A stretch of DNA of 64,000 nt, from contig JABCPU010000234.1 of assembly GCA_016800925.1 (NCBI GenBank), forward strand, positions 1 through 64,000, in the 5' to 3' direction. Numbering within the stretch: position 1 is the first letter of the stretch; each line of letters opens with the position of its first letter. Source of the DNA: Suillus spraguei (lineage: Eukaryota; Basidiomycota; Agaricomycetes; Boletales; Suillaceae). Of the stretch, positions 23,656 to 33,547 are shown piece after piece. The notes beneath the pieces are model-generated. The model saw only the letters and a list, made by a program, of their open reading frames with translations, was not told the origin of the DNA and did not search any database. The translations under genes were made by a program, and so were the position numbers.

Positions 23656-23673
23656 ATATTACACTATTGCCTG

Positions 23674-23821
23674 GTACTGTGCAAGAGACGGAGCAAGAAA
23701 GAACGGAGAAGGATGCTACCATGCGGCGCCAAGCGCGTCGCATGTGGTATGAGATGGCGAGGTTGTCTAATACCCTAATGTAATGTTAATCAATATGAGA
23801 ATGGAAACCCATACTCCAACA
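23674..23821 (-). repeat. Copia 5' LTR, second fragment
   Basis: Begins with the duplicated target GTACTGT, continues GCAAGAGACGGAGCAAG and ends CCATACTCCAACA, collinear with the left LTR. Confidence 0.92.
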
Positions 23822-23826
23822 GTCTA

Positions 23827-24832
23827 GATCTCGTTTATGTCACTGGTCACTTGGATTGCAATTCATCGCATGCTTATCGATGCTCTTAAGCTTTATATGG
23901 ACGACACTTTTTCATTTGAGCTAGCAGAGCGTATGTTGTACTATCCGCCTTATCAAACTGACTACCCTGAGAAACAGACTCGTCTGTTACAACTCTGGGA
24001 CGAGCTCGGAATCCCTCATGATCGTCCCAAACAACTCTTTGGTTCAACTCTGACCATTATTGGTTTCGACGTCGACCCTAATGCTATGTCTGCGACTTTG
24101 CCGAGGCACAAAAAGAATGAGTTGATCAAGCATCTACGTGACTTTGCCTGTAAAAACTATTGTTGGACACTTCGCGAATATCAACAGCTTGCCGGATGGT
24201 GTGAATGGAGTTTCAATATTTTCCCTTTGCTCAAACCAGGACTTTTGGCTGTGTATGAGAAGATTCGCGGAAAAATTCAACCACGCGCATGCCTTCATGT
24301 CAACAATCCTATCATTTGTGAACTCACTTGGATGGCTGATCATATGGAACATTTACCTGGGCTCATGTTTTACAAATATTTGAATTTTGATCCATCATCT
24401 GATGATGTCGTGGTTGCTTATACCGACACATCTGGTGTAGGAATGGGTCTCTGGTTCCCTCATGATAATTTTGCAGGTCAATCATCTTTGCCTGTGGATG
24501 CTCCTAAAAACACCATCTTTTTCTTTGAAGCATTGGTGGTTTGCTCCCCAATTCACGCAATCTTTAACATGACAGAAGTCCCACCCCGAATGCTCATATA
24601 CACCGATAACACAAATACAGTGTCGATGTTCAACTCTCTCCTTGCACATCCTCCTTATAATTCCATCATGCTCTCGGCAATGGATGTTCTACTCGAGTAT
24701 GAGATGGACTTACGTGTAGAGCACATTAGTGGATGTGAGAATATGGTTGCCGACGCACTCTCACGTTTTCAAAATGAAAGAGTTTTGGAGTTGGCACCAG
24801 ATGCCAGCTTTTTTGATTTCGAACCCCCTTGA
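23827..24832 (+). pseudogene. DIRS-like reverse transcriptase C-terminal half plus RNase H
   Basis: The reading resumes directly after the Copia element. The box YMDD (23894-23905) is the reverse-transcriptase catalytic motif. It is followed by thumb/connection motifs (LREYQQLAGWCEWSFN) and then an RNase H-like domain with DTSGVGMGLW, FFEALVV and IYTDNTNTVSMFN, ending in DALSRF. The order RT, RNase H, tyrosine recombinase is diagnostic of DIRS-type elements. Joining the two halves across the Copia gives an in-frame TAG made of target-site bases, so the exact pre-insertion codon is unclear. The stretch itself is open to its stop at 24832. Confidence 0.85.
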
Positions 24833-24835
24833 AAA

Positions 24836-25795
24836 ATGATGCAAGTTTCACTATCATCCAGGCAGCCTGGACACACGAGCATCTCTTATACGAACATTCA
24901 GTGGCACTTGGTTTTTGCTATTGATTCCACTACTGCGTCTGTTTATGACTCACATCTCAACTCTTACATCACTTTCTGTCAGCTGCACCACCTCCCTATT
25001 GATCCCACAGTGGATACATTATCTTTTTATGTTGTATAATTATCACACCATATTGAACCTCGTCGACTAGAGGACACATACCCCATGGTATGGGCTGCGT
25101 GACGTTCACCCTTGGTTGCATGAACTCTCTGTGGTTGCAAACACCGTATGTCAAAACCAATACAAAGGAAGTTACCTTTGTGTGTGGATGACTTGCAACG
25201 TGTGCGCTTGTTTTTTGGTTCTTCACTGCAACATGATGATAGTCTCTTCCTTGCTCTGTTATTCACCGGTTTTGCAACACTCCAACGTCTTGGAGAATTG
25301 ACCTGGCCAGATGCAATCAGCCATCAGACTTACTGGAAGGTGCCTTTACGACACACACTCACTATCACCGACACCGCCATGTCATATACACTGCCTTCCC
25401 AGAAGAATGACAGTTTGGGGACTGGCACCACTATCCTCATCCTGTCATGTTCTGTCATTGATTTGAATCCTCTTCCGCTCATCCATTGCTATTTGACGTT
25501 TTGTGACACTGCATTTCCAAGTCGGCCAGCACTTTGGTTGTCGAGCACGGGCGCCATACCAACTAGAAGTTGGTTCTTACGACGCTTACGTCAACACTGT
25601 GGTAATGCAATGTCAGGACATTCAATGAGGGCTGGAGGTGCAACTGCACTTGCGATTGGGGGAATGGCTCCAGACCTTATTCAGGCAGCAGCTTGGTGGT
25701 CCTCTGATGAATTCAGAAAGTATATCCGCCAGCATCCTTTTCTGCTCAATGCTTTACTACACAGCTCGGCTCGTGAACGCAACCCTGCTACATGA
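24836..25795 (+). pseudogene. DIRS-like tyrosine recombinase (integrase), disrupted
   Basis: An N-terminal core-binding part (24836-25036) ends at a TAA. After a frameshifted stretch the catalytic domain is open from 25148 to 25795. Motifs visible are LQRLGELTWPD (first catalytic Arg), GHSMRAGG (His-x-x-Arg box) and a tail with AAAWWSSDEFRKYIRQHP carrying the candidate catalytic Tyr. In the family this enzyme integrates a circular DNA copy by strand exchange instead of a DDE integrase. It lies right behind the RT/RNase H as expected. A Crypton was considered, but the linked RT/RNase H makes DIRS the better call. Inactive because of stops. Confidence 0.8.
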
Positions 25796-26535
25796 ACGGA
25801 TTGACTCACACATGACCTCATTCTTGACTCAGACTGGATTTCGCCTAATCGCTTGTTTTGACTGGATTTTACCTACTCGCCTGGCACCATGACCACAAAA
25901 CAACGAAAAAAACACATTATAAAAAAAATTAGCCTTATAGCATTTCTATTGTGCCTCTGACACTCAATTCTGGTATTTTCTTGCCTATTGAAGTCTGTCT
26001 CCTAGTTTTATTGCTCATTCTCAAAGCACATCTTATCGAGTCTAGCATCTGTTTTGCCTTACACTGCCGTATCATGTACTTTTCGCTCTCTCAGTTCGCA
26101 ATAAAACTTGTCTGAGTCCCCCAAGTATGAAACTAGGGGACTCTGCTTGCCTAATCGCTGTGAGACACCAGTGTAAATTGATTCAATCTGCATCCAATAG
26201 CCCCTATCTGGAAGAAGATAGAGATATCCAGAAATGATATCCAGAAGCATATCCGGTCATGTGACCTGTCGTCCGGATTAGGTTACTCCTCTTAAATCAC
26301 TGGACTACCTGTCAAGTAGCGGAGTAGACTAACACTCATCCATAATAATGATAGCATAGTGTACAGCTACTTACTCCAGACTCCATCATATCATTGGAGA
26401 TGATGACAGAGATACTCCATACATATTTAGTATACAAACAACATGTAAACTACAAGTTAAAGGGTTGAAATAAGAAATCTATTCTGTACTGAAGTTACTC
26501 TACTCCAATCCTTTCCGTTTCCTAACACAGTCTGC
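25796..26535. other. No gene; DIRS 3' flank and unique sequence
   Basis: Follows the recombinase stop. It may contain the DIRS 3' terminal repeat, but no inverted partner was found in the window. No coherent frame seen. Confidence 0.4.
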
Positions 26536-27447
26536 TGAAATGAAGAAACTAGCGCTGGCCTAAGTATAAGTGCAGCGTTAACCCTACTAAAGGTGCAAGT
26601 GAGATGTTTGACCCAAGAGGACTGCAGATAGAAGCAATTCCTTCTAAGTTAGTGCGAAGGAAACAATGAAGTACTAAAATGGGAACAAGGATTCTGATTT
26701 CTGAGGTTATTGGCAGTAGTGGTATGTTGGCAGTACTAGCGTGGTGTCAGCGGTACATGCACGGTAACGATAGCTGCAACGGTTAGCTAGTGAGGGCAGG
26801 AACAAGGTTACTTGGGCGAGACGAAAATGTTATAACTACCGGCAGTGCAGTAGCAGTAGCGGCAACTTCTGTATGAGCGGGAACGCAGATGAGAGAGAAT
26901 GCGATTCAGTGATATCACTGGCTGCGGTCCGGTTACAAGTAGCGAAGTCAAAAGTCGCGCGGTACTTCGAGCGGTAAAGTTACCAGCGGTTAAATCAATG
27001 AGTGTGGTTCGAACAGAGAAGAGTTCAAATGCAAATAAATTGCGACTAGCAAGCGTTTCTGATACTAAGTCCTAGTGAAGGGATGTAACAGGAAGTAAAA
27101 GTAATGGTATGTATGTTCAGTTCTTTTTAACATATGCGAGTGCATACAAGATAACTATGTGAGTCTGGTAGCGAGAAAGAAAATAAATGGGGTACTTAAT
27201 TATGAGGCGCACAGCGTGCAGCGGCCCCTTGAGATATAAGGTAAATCCTGCCATAGGTTTAGTAACAGTGGAAGCGAGGTAACTATGCACCAATGGATTC
27301 TAGATGGAATAGGACGGGACATGAGGGCATCGGCGCGAGGATCCGGTAAGGGTTCGTGGAAGAAGAACGGTTCCACATCAGTGGAGCAAAAAGGCTATTT
27401 CGTCGCTATAAGGAATCCTTCGGTTGCCGCCGCAGACGTTAACAAGA
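26536..27447 (+). mobile_element. LTR family X, copy A, truncated at its 3' end by the Gypsy element
   Basis: Starts TGAAATGAAGAAACTAGCGC and is collinear with three other copies (38296-39261, 45961-46920, 59378-60761). It stops at AACAAGA where the Gypsy LTR begins; the last 60 bp of the family (CTTGCCGAAAACGGGG to CTACA) are missing here. Confidence 0.85.
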
Positions 27448-27922
27448 TGTTACGAACTGGGGTGGCGTCACCAGCGACAGTGAAAAGACACAGGCGGTCT
27501 GCTGGGAGTTCTTACAATGTCTAGAAAAGAACAAGGTGAAAGTACAAGGAACGCGTTCCGAGTACGATCAAGGGTTCAGCCTCAAAGATAAGTCTAAGAG
27601 GTATCCGCAAGAATAGAGACTAAGGCTAAGGAGTGCTTAGACTTAGAGACGATTCAAGACGACTTAGGTTGGAGACCTAAGCGAAGGAGATTCCAGGTAA
27701 AACCCAGTAAGATTAAAGTAGGGAATCTACTACAAGTACACTGTGCTTAAATAGGCCAATATATGTGCACAGACCAAGAAGGGTGCGAGAATGTATGTGC
27801 GTATCCAAAGAAGGAAGGCAACTATAGTACAGATGCGTTGAGCATATGAGTCAGAGTCATGTTATGTAATATACACGGTAAATGAGGTAAGAAAATGAAT
27901 AGGGGCACGTACGATTGTAACA
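27448..27922 (-). repeat. Gypsy 3' LTR (left)
   Basis: 475 bp, TGTTACGAACTGGGG to GATTGTAACA. Most differences from the right LTR are C/T or G/A changes, with a small indel cluster near 27770-27800. Confidence 0.92.
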
Positions 27923-27925
27923 TTA

Positions 27926-27935
27926 CCCCCTTTTT
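27926..27935 (-). promoter_or_regulatory. Gypsy polypurine tract
   Basis: The minus strand reads AAAAAGGGGG next to the 3' LTR. Confidence 0.7.
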
Positions 27936-28063
27936 ACATGTAAAGTCACCGACTTTACTCACTTTGATTCGCATAGTAGATGGGGTCATCGCTAAACTCG
28001 TAATCTTCATCAGCAAACGACCCACTCATCATATACTTGGCTTCTTCAAGACCAGCGCGACGC

Positions 28064-29437
28064 TTAGAATCCTTCTTCTTTTCTTTTGAATACGTTCATC
28101 GTCAAGTTGTTTCTCCCAGTGCGAAGTGCGTCATAAAATCCCTCATCTTTCCAAGTTAACTCGAATGGAGGGGGCCCAACACGGTGAGGGCAGTAGAGGG
28201 ACAAATGCGTCGGCGACCAATACCTGCAAACTCTGCACTGATATTCCGCGCAATTCTTTTGACGATGCCCTAGCAAGCCACAGATCGGCACTTCATATTT
28301 TCATCGGGGTTGGAATGAACTGCGCGCAAAGGAGTGGAGAGATAATGGGTGTGGGACTGGTGGATCTTGCGCGCTTCTTCCCTTATTCTTCCTCATACGT
28401 TTTAAGGCAAGAGTATTGGCTCGCTTAAGCTGCGCTTGTTGGGCGGTGGATAATGTGTATGCCGATGTAGGGAGGTCTGGGGTAACTGCTCGTTCAGCAG
28501 CCGCAAGAATTTCTTGGAGGATGACGAGGAAGTTATGCCAAAATCTTTTACTAAGACCGGCGAGACAGGATCCATCGGACCGAATGATGATGGAATAGTC
28601 ATAGGAGGATGGATATGAAGGTCGCGAAGTCGAGGACCGAGTGTTACCAACTCAGTGGGGAGATACCTAATAATTTAGCGGCCTCACACTGTTCCTCTGT
28701 GCAAGGTTCATATAGCCATGCTGGATGTCATGGATGCCTGTAACGGGGGTGATGAACTGATTGTTCTATCGGGGATGGTGTTCTGGGGGACGCAAGATCA
28801 TCTTGCGTTTGTTGTAAGTCAGCGATGGCTTCTTCTACTAGACTTCTGGCTACTCTGGTCTCAGCGACTGATTGCTGGATGGTGTCGACAACTGTGTTGG
28901 TGAGGTGCCCAATTTCTTGCACAGCAGTGTATAGGCCAGTAAAGGCATCAAGACTAGAATAGATGCGTGAAGAAGCGGGTGCTGGGACAGGAAGTGGCAT
29001 GTCTCTTTGCGGAGAGGGAGGTCGAGCAACGCCTGCTCGACGTTCGGCAATGATGTGAATAGCTTCTTCAACATCATTCTTAAAAGAATCGGGAAGCAAC
29101 AGCATAGCGTAAGCACGAATGCGTTTTTGGAGATGAATGAAACGGTGACGGAGTGTGATGTCTGTAGTTTCTTTAGCGGTGGCTTCGATAAGGGCTGCTG
29201 TGCGGATGATGTTAACGATGAGTCGAGCGGGGAAGGCACCTCTGTCGGTGAGAATTCTGTCGATTTCGAGGGCATGTCCCTCACAGAGGATGGCGGCTTC
29301 GATATAGGATGGTTATTGATTTTTGCAGTAAGGGTTCCGTATTGTTCTGCTTCAGAGTCGGAGTCATTGGTGGCAACAGTGACGGGGGCAATGTAGCAGT
29401 GGGGAAAGACATTTCGATATTGTTGGTAGTTGATCAA
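28064..29437 (-). pseudogene. Extra ORF downstream of Gypsy pol, with C-terminal zinc knuckles
   Basis: After the chromodomain a further minus-strand coding region starts near 29437. Its motifs are FPHCYIAPVTVATNDSDSEA, then, after a one-base shift near 29310, IEAAILCEGHALEIDRILTD, GAFPARLIVNIIRTAALIEA and LRHRFIHLQKRIRAYAMLLL, then a helical part (TAVQEIGHLTNTVVDTIQQS). Near 28195-28291 two zinc knuckle-like motifs follow, C-x-L-x2-H-x4-C and CRVCRYWSPTHLSLYC. Not a standard Gypsy gene; the second zinc knuckle suggests RNA or DNA binding. Similar reading frames recur near agaricomycete Gypsy elements to my knowledge, but I cannot name the family. Stops between about 28400 and 28720 break it. 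Confidence 0.6.
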
Positions 29438-29468
29438 GTGCTAATGCAGTTGATTGACTGGGGAATAA

Positions 29469-29930
29469 TCAGAGGGCGTGTTGCTTCTTATAAGCATTTA
29501 GGATTCGAGCGGAGTTCTTCAGATTCTTTTCTGGGAGCCATTCGTTATCTCCCGATGAGTATCCTTTCCACGAAACAAGATAACGTCGGCGATTGCCGGT
29601 TCCTTTGTGAGAAAGGATCGCTTCGATTTCATATTCTTCTTCTTCTTCGATGATGTCAGGGGGTGGTTCAGGGGAAATTCGGTCCGTGTACGTCTGTTTC
29701 GCTATAGGATGATAAGACAGAAGCATGGAACGTAGGGTGAATCTTCCACTGCGGTGGGAGCTGGAGCGTGAACGTGATGGGAGATAAGACATCGATGATC
29801 GGGAAAGGTCCGTATCGTTTCGGAGCGAGCTTCTTTGATGGGAGTTTAAGTCTAAGATTGCGGCAGATAACCAAACCTTATCTCCGATCTTCCATGGAGT
29901 GTACTTATCTCCTCGGGATCGTTCGGCCAT
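29469..29930 (-). pseudogene. Gypsy integrase C-terminus with chromodomain
   Basis: The reading starts with the integrase tail ([13 protein letters not shown]) and, after frame changes, ends in a chromodomain: [39 protein letters not shown] and an end helix. Aromatic cage residues are visible (Tyr in EYEIEAIL, Trp in VSWKGY, and the E-W pair in NEWLPE). Chromodomains direct chromoviruses to marked chromatin; this explains insertion in heterochromatin, as an inference. Confidence 0.85.
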
Positions 29931-30476
29931 TTTTGCATTGCATGTTATGACAGGCGATTGCTTCTTCTCTTATCTTCTGCAGAGATCGTACTCGATCTTC
30001 TGCTGCGGGGACGGATGAGTCGGGAATAAGGTGGGGATGGCACGTGGTTCGTATCCCATCATTAATAGAAGGGTGATGCATTCCTTGCGTCATGTTTTCG
30101 GTGTTGTGGACAATTCAGCGATTGGTAGGTGTTCTACCCAATCTTCAGGGTTGTTATGGCAGTAGATGCGAAGGTATGTTTCAAGTTCTTGATTCAGCCT
30201 TTCCAGTTGACCATCAGTCTGTGGGTGGTAAGCCGTGGATGGAGCGATGATGTAGTCGAGAAGTCGGGCAAGTTCCTTTGAGAACGAGATAGGAATGCGG
30301 GCCTCGATCCGATATAACTTTGTCATGGAGTCCAAATCGGCGATAGACGTGTTTTAAAAATAGTTTGGCAACGCCTTCGAGTGATGGTTTTCAAACAAGG
30401 GATAATAATTACCCCCTTCGTAAGGCCATGGTCTACCACGACCATGATACTGTCAAAGCCTCCAGAAACTGGGAGA
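29931..30476 (-). pseudogene. Gypsy integrase core
   Basis: The central part of the integrase, visible as [12 protein letters not shown] (near 30480), then [20 protein letters not shown] (near 30230), where the Gln-Leu-Glu-Arg carries the catalytic Glu. Frame changes lie between these motifs. Confidence 0.75.
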
Positions 30477-31439
30477 TCAGTGATAAGGTCGACGGAGACC
30501 TGCGAAAAGGTCGAGTTGCAGATGAGGGATAGGAGCGAGTGGCGGGCAAACAGGATGCGTATCTGCCTTCATTTGTTGGCAAAGGGCGCACCCGTCAACG
30601 TATTTTCGAATGTAAGAGCCCATTGCAGGCCACCAGGCTTCACGTTTCACTAGTTCTTCAGTTTTGAATCTACCGGGGTGTCCTGCGGTAGGATGATCAT
30701 GATACCGTTTTAGGATATCGGGACGATGAACCGGAGGAATATAGGCACGGTTCTTAAAATAGAGGACGTTCTCCTCAATCTTCCAGTCAGAGAGTGCCGA
30801 TTTCATCGGGGGAAGGCACATGCCATCAAGGGCATCAGACACTGTTTTGAAAACAGGGTCGTCGAGAGGGTCGGAGGTTGACAAGACATCCTTCAGGTCG
30901 ATGTCAATAAGGCGAACAAATAGAGCATCAGGGAGGAGAGTTTGGTCCTCGTTATTGTCTTTGCCGGAATCATAGTCGGGCCGGCGGGAAAGTGCATCCG
31001 GTACTGCTAATTTAGTACCTGCAACGTGATGCAGTTCAATGTCGTAAATAGACAAAATCAGTTGCCAACGTGCTTGGCGACGGGTAAGCTTCTGTGCACT
31101 TCTAAAGTACAGAAGATTCTTGTGGTCGGTGAATACCAGGACGGGGTGTGAGTTTCCTTCGAGATAATGACGCCATTCGGTCAGTGCCCGGATCACGGCA
31201 AGGAGTTCCCGATCAAAGATCTGGTAATTGCATTCTGCGGGGTTCAAAGACTGTGAAAGGTATGCACATGGGTGGTAAACACCATTTTCATCAGTCTGCA
31301 AAAGAACTCCACCTGTTGCTACGAGCGAAGCGTCGGTAGCAATAGCAAATTGTCGGGAAGGGTCAGGGTTACGAAGTACCGGTTGGGAAGTAAAGCGTCG
31401 TTTCAATCTTCGAAGGTGTCCATACATTCGGTTGACCAT
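30477..31439 (-). pseudogene. Gypsy RNase H and integrase zinc-binding domain
   Basis: A 320-residue open stretch. RNase H motifs are FAIATDASLVATGGVLLQ, YQIFDRELLAVIRAL, LVFTDHKNL and LAVPDALSRRPDYD. The integrase H2C2 domain follows with YHDHPTAGHPGRFKT and CALCQQMK. The best preserved part of pol, broken on both sides by frameshifts. Confidence 0.88.
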
Positions 31440-32353
31440 TCAAAGGCCTTATCTTTCTTTGTCAAATCGATAAGGGGTCTGGCGATGTCAGAATAGTGGG
31501 AAATGAACGTGCGGTAGAAGTTGCAAAACCGAGGAATGACCGAACATCTTTTACAGATTTCGGGATTGGCCATTCGGAGATTCCCTTGGTCTTGGCGGTG
31601 TCCATAGCAACTTGTCCGGGGCGAATTATCATTCCGAGGTATTCCACTTCTTCTGCATCGAAGGTGCATTTCTCCGGTTTCAAGAACAGGTGTTCTTTTC
31701 GTATTTTCATCAAAACTCGTCTAGTCCGTTCACGGTGTTCTGCCATTGTCGTGAGAAAATCAGGATATCGTCCATATAGATAACCATCCATCCTTCATTG
31801 ATTTCTTGTTGAAAGGTGCGTTCATGTATGCTTGAAAAGTTGCTGGGGAATTGCAGAGGCCAAAGAACATGACGTTCGGTTCAAAGAGGCCAAATTCCGT
31901 GGTAAAAGCAGCTTTCCACCTGTCGTCAGGATGGATGCGAATGTTGTTATAACCGGACCGAATATCCATTTTCGTAAAGAACTGTGCGTTATGAAGACGT
32001 GCGACAAGGGAAATAGGGAGTGGGAGCGGATATGCGTTCTTGACTGTCCAATCATTGATGTAGCGATAATCTTGACAGGGACGCAGTTCTCCACTCTTCT
32101 TTCCCACAAAGAAGAAACCACTGGCTTGAGGTGACTTCGATTCTGAGATGAAACCTTTCGCAACGTTTTCATCGATAAACGTTTTGACAGCAGCGCGTTC
32201 TTTTTCCGATAGTGGGTAGACCTTAGACGTGCGAGGAATAAAACCGGGTTTGGTGTCGATCCGATGATCGATACCAGGGCGTTCGGGGGGTAGTTTGTTC
32301 AATCCATCTTTAGCAAAGACGTCTGCAAAGTCGTGCAAATAATCCGGGACCAA
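31440..32353 (-). pseudogene. Gypsy reverse transcriptase
   Basis: The open part 31760-32353 has fingers and palm motifs LPPERPGIDHRIDTKPG, KKSGELRPCQDYRYIN and FGLFEPNVMFFGLCNSPATF. The catalytic YMDD (31767-31778) is read only in another frame, and the palm end, thumb and connection (LKPEKCTFDAEEVEYLGMII, FCNFYRTFISHYSDIARPL) are in two further frames. At least two indels therefore separate the motifs. Confidence 0.85.
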
Positions 32354-32677
32354 TTCTTCGAAGATTTCTTTTTCTTTTCCTTCTCATCCGTGGCGAATTC
32401 CTGAGCTTTGTTACTATATTTCGGAGGGAAGGGGAATTGTGGAGTAGGGAGAAGATTGTTCGAGCTGAGAAGTTCCATCACGTGTCAAGGGTGTATCCAT
32501 GGATACTTCTTCTATAATCCTCATGCTGACCCATCGGTATCGTATTCCACAAGAAATTCCCCATCTCCAAGCTCGTAAGAGGAAATTTCACGTACTTCTG
32601 GTGCATGCCAGACGTCGTGCATGGTGTCGAATTGGTCATCATCCTCAGTTGGAATCAACGAGGGCACGGGTTCTTCT

Positions 32678-33547
32678 TTATCGGGGGTTTCTTCTATCAA
32701 GCTGAAAGGGTTTTTGGGGGAACAAAGAACTTGGATAGTTTCGGTACGTTGGTGCTTCGCCCTGGGAGTTCTTCTTCCGTTTTCCTCTTTCCATGTTTCT
32801 GTTCTCTATTGGCCGTTGCTCAATAGGTTCTTGTCCGACCCGATGCTCGGGTTCTGATTCATTCTTGCGCTTTTCCCGCGAGGGATTGGTGATACTGGCT
32901 TGGCAGTTGGACATGTGGAGTGGTTCGTAGTATGTGGCATTCGTACTCTGGTTCTGGGTCTTCTGGAACATCAATAGGAGAAGCAATGAAAGGTTTCGGA
33001 AGACGGGAATGTTGCCATCTGGTATGGTGGTTGAAAAGTCGGGGCAACCCGTTCTTCTTTCGATCTTCGTCCATATCGATTTCGATCTCGTCTGATTTCT
33101 CTGTTGTGAAAGGACAAGTGTTTCAGCAGCCCAATCTATAATTGGGTTCATTGCTCGTAACCATGGGATTCCAAGGAGGATTTGATCTCTTCTTCCTAGT
33201 TTGGTGATGTTGAATTTTCCATACATGGTTCAGTCGTCAATTTTGACCACTAGGAGGCAGTAATGCGTGATTGGTCCTCCTTTTATAAGGGTTCCATCTG
33301 CCGTTGTGACTCGAAATGGTTCTTTGAGTTTTTGTCGTGTGATTTGATGGAGTTTCACAAACTCTTCTGAGATGAATGTTCCTGCTGCTCCTGAATCTAT
33401 AACAGTGGTGGTGTCGACGGATTTCGAGCGAGTACGCGAGTGGAGGGTGATGGGGACACGAAGTTCTTTTCTTTCACCTACAGCGCATACAAGTCTTAGT
33501 AATACATTGGGAGAAACATACATCGAGTCTCTATTTCTCCAAGTCAA
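32678..33547 (-). pseudogene. Gypsy protease and protease-RT linker
   Basis: The retropepsin active site is TTVIDSGAAGTFISEEFV (near 33400). The frame meets a TGA at 33230-33232 and then continues in the same frame with MYGKFNITKLGRRDQILLGI and PWLRAMNPIIDW, the usual end of the fungal Gypsy protease. Removing that single stop would give one long frame; CGA to TGA is a possible origin. The rest is a Lys/Glu-rich linker. Confidence 0.8.

Larger units (their letters stand above)
11298..23673. mobile_element. KDZ (CxC2-class) DNA transposon with accessory genes, 12.4 kb
   Basis: The insertion in the Copia LTR is flanked by 7 identical bases GTACTGT (an eighth base differs, T versus G). The two 28-bp termini are weakly similar inverted repeats, both beginning CA and both carrying TTGATGCATYA at positions 18-28. 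Inside lie a KDZ transposase gene (minus), a small gene upstream of it (minus) and two further genes (plus). Two younger insertions, solo LTR Z1 and a Tc1 element, account for about 2.4 kb, so the element itself is about 10 kb. KDZ transposons of agaricomycetes are known; the ends and cargo here are read directly. Confidence 0.8.
6341..23821 (-). mobile_element. Copia (Ty1/copia) LTR retrotransposon, itself split by a KDZ transposon
   Basis: The element runs on the minus strand. LTRs begin TGTTGG and end CCAACA: the left (3') LTR is 6341-6667, the right (5') LTR is split into 11221-11297 and 23681-23821. The 5-bp target duplication is GTCTA on both sides. Internal order on minus is gag, protease, integrase, RT and RNase H, the Copia order. 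Without the KDZ insertion the element is about 5.1 kb. Frameshifts in pol make this copy defective. Confidence 0.92.
4828..25795 (+). mobile_element. DIRS-like retrotransposon, interrupted by a 17.5-kb nest
   Basis: Gag-like ORF with CCCH finger, RT/RNase H and tyrosine recombinase lie in order on + at 4893-6340 and 23827-25795. The interruption is a Copia element with a perfect 5-bp duplication GTCTA (6336-6340 and 23822-23826). The terminal inverted repeats and internal complementary region expected of DIRS elements were not located, so the outer boundaries are only the coding limits. Confidence 0.75.

Noticed and set aside
24836..25795. Crypton (tyrosine recombinase DNA transposon)
   Set aside because: The recombinase directly follows an RT/RNase H on the same strand, which is the DIRS layout.
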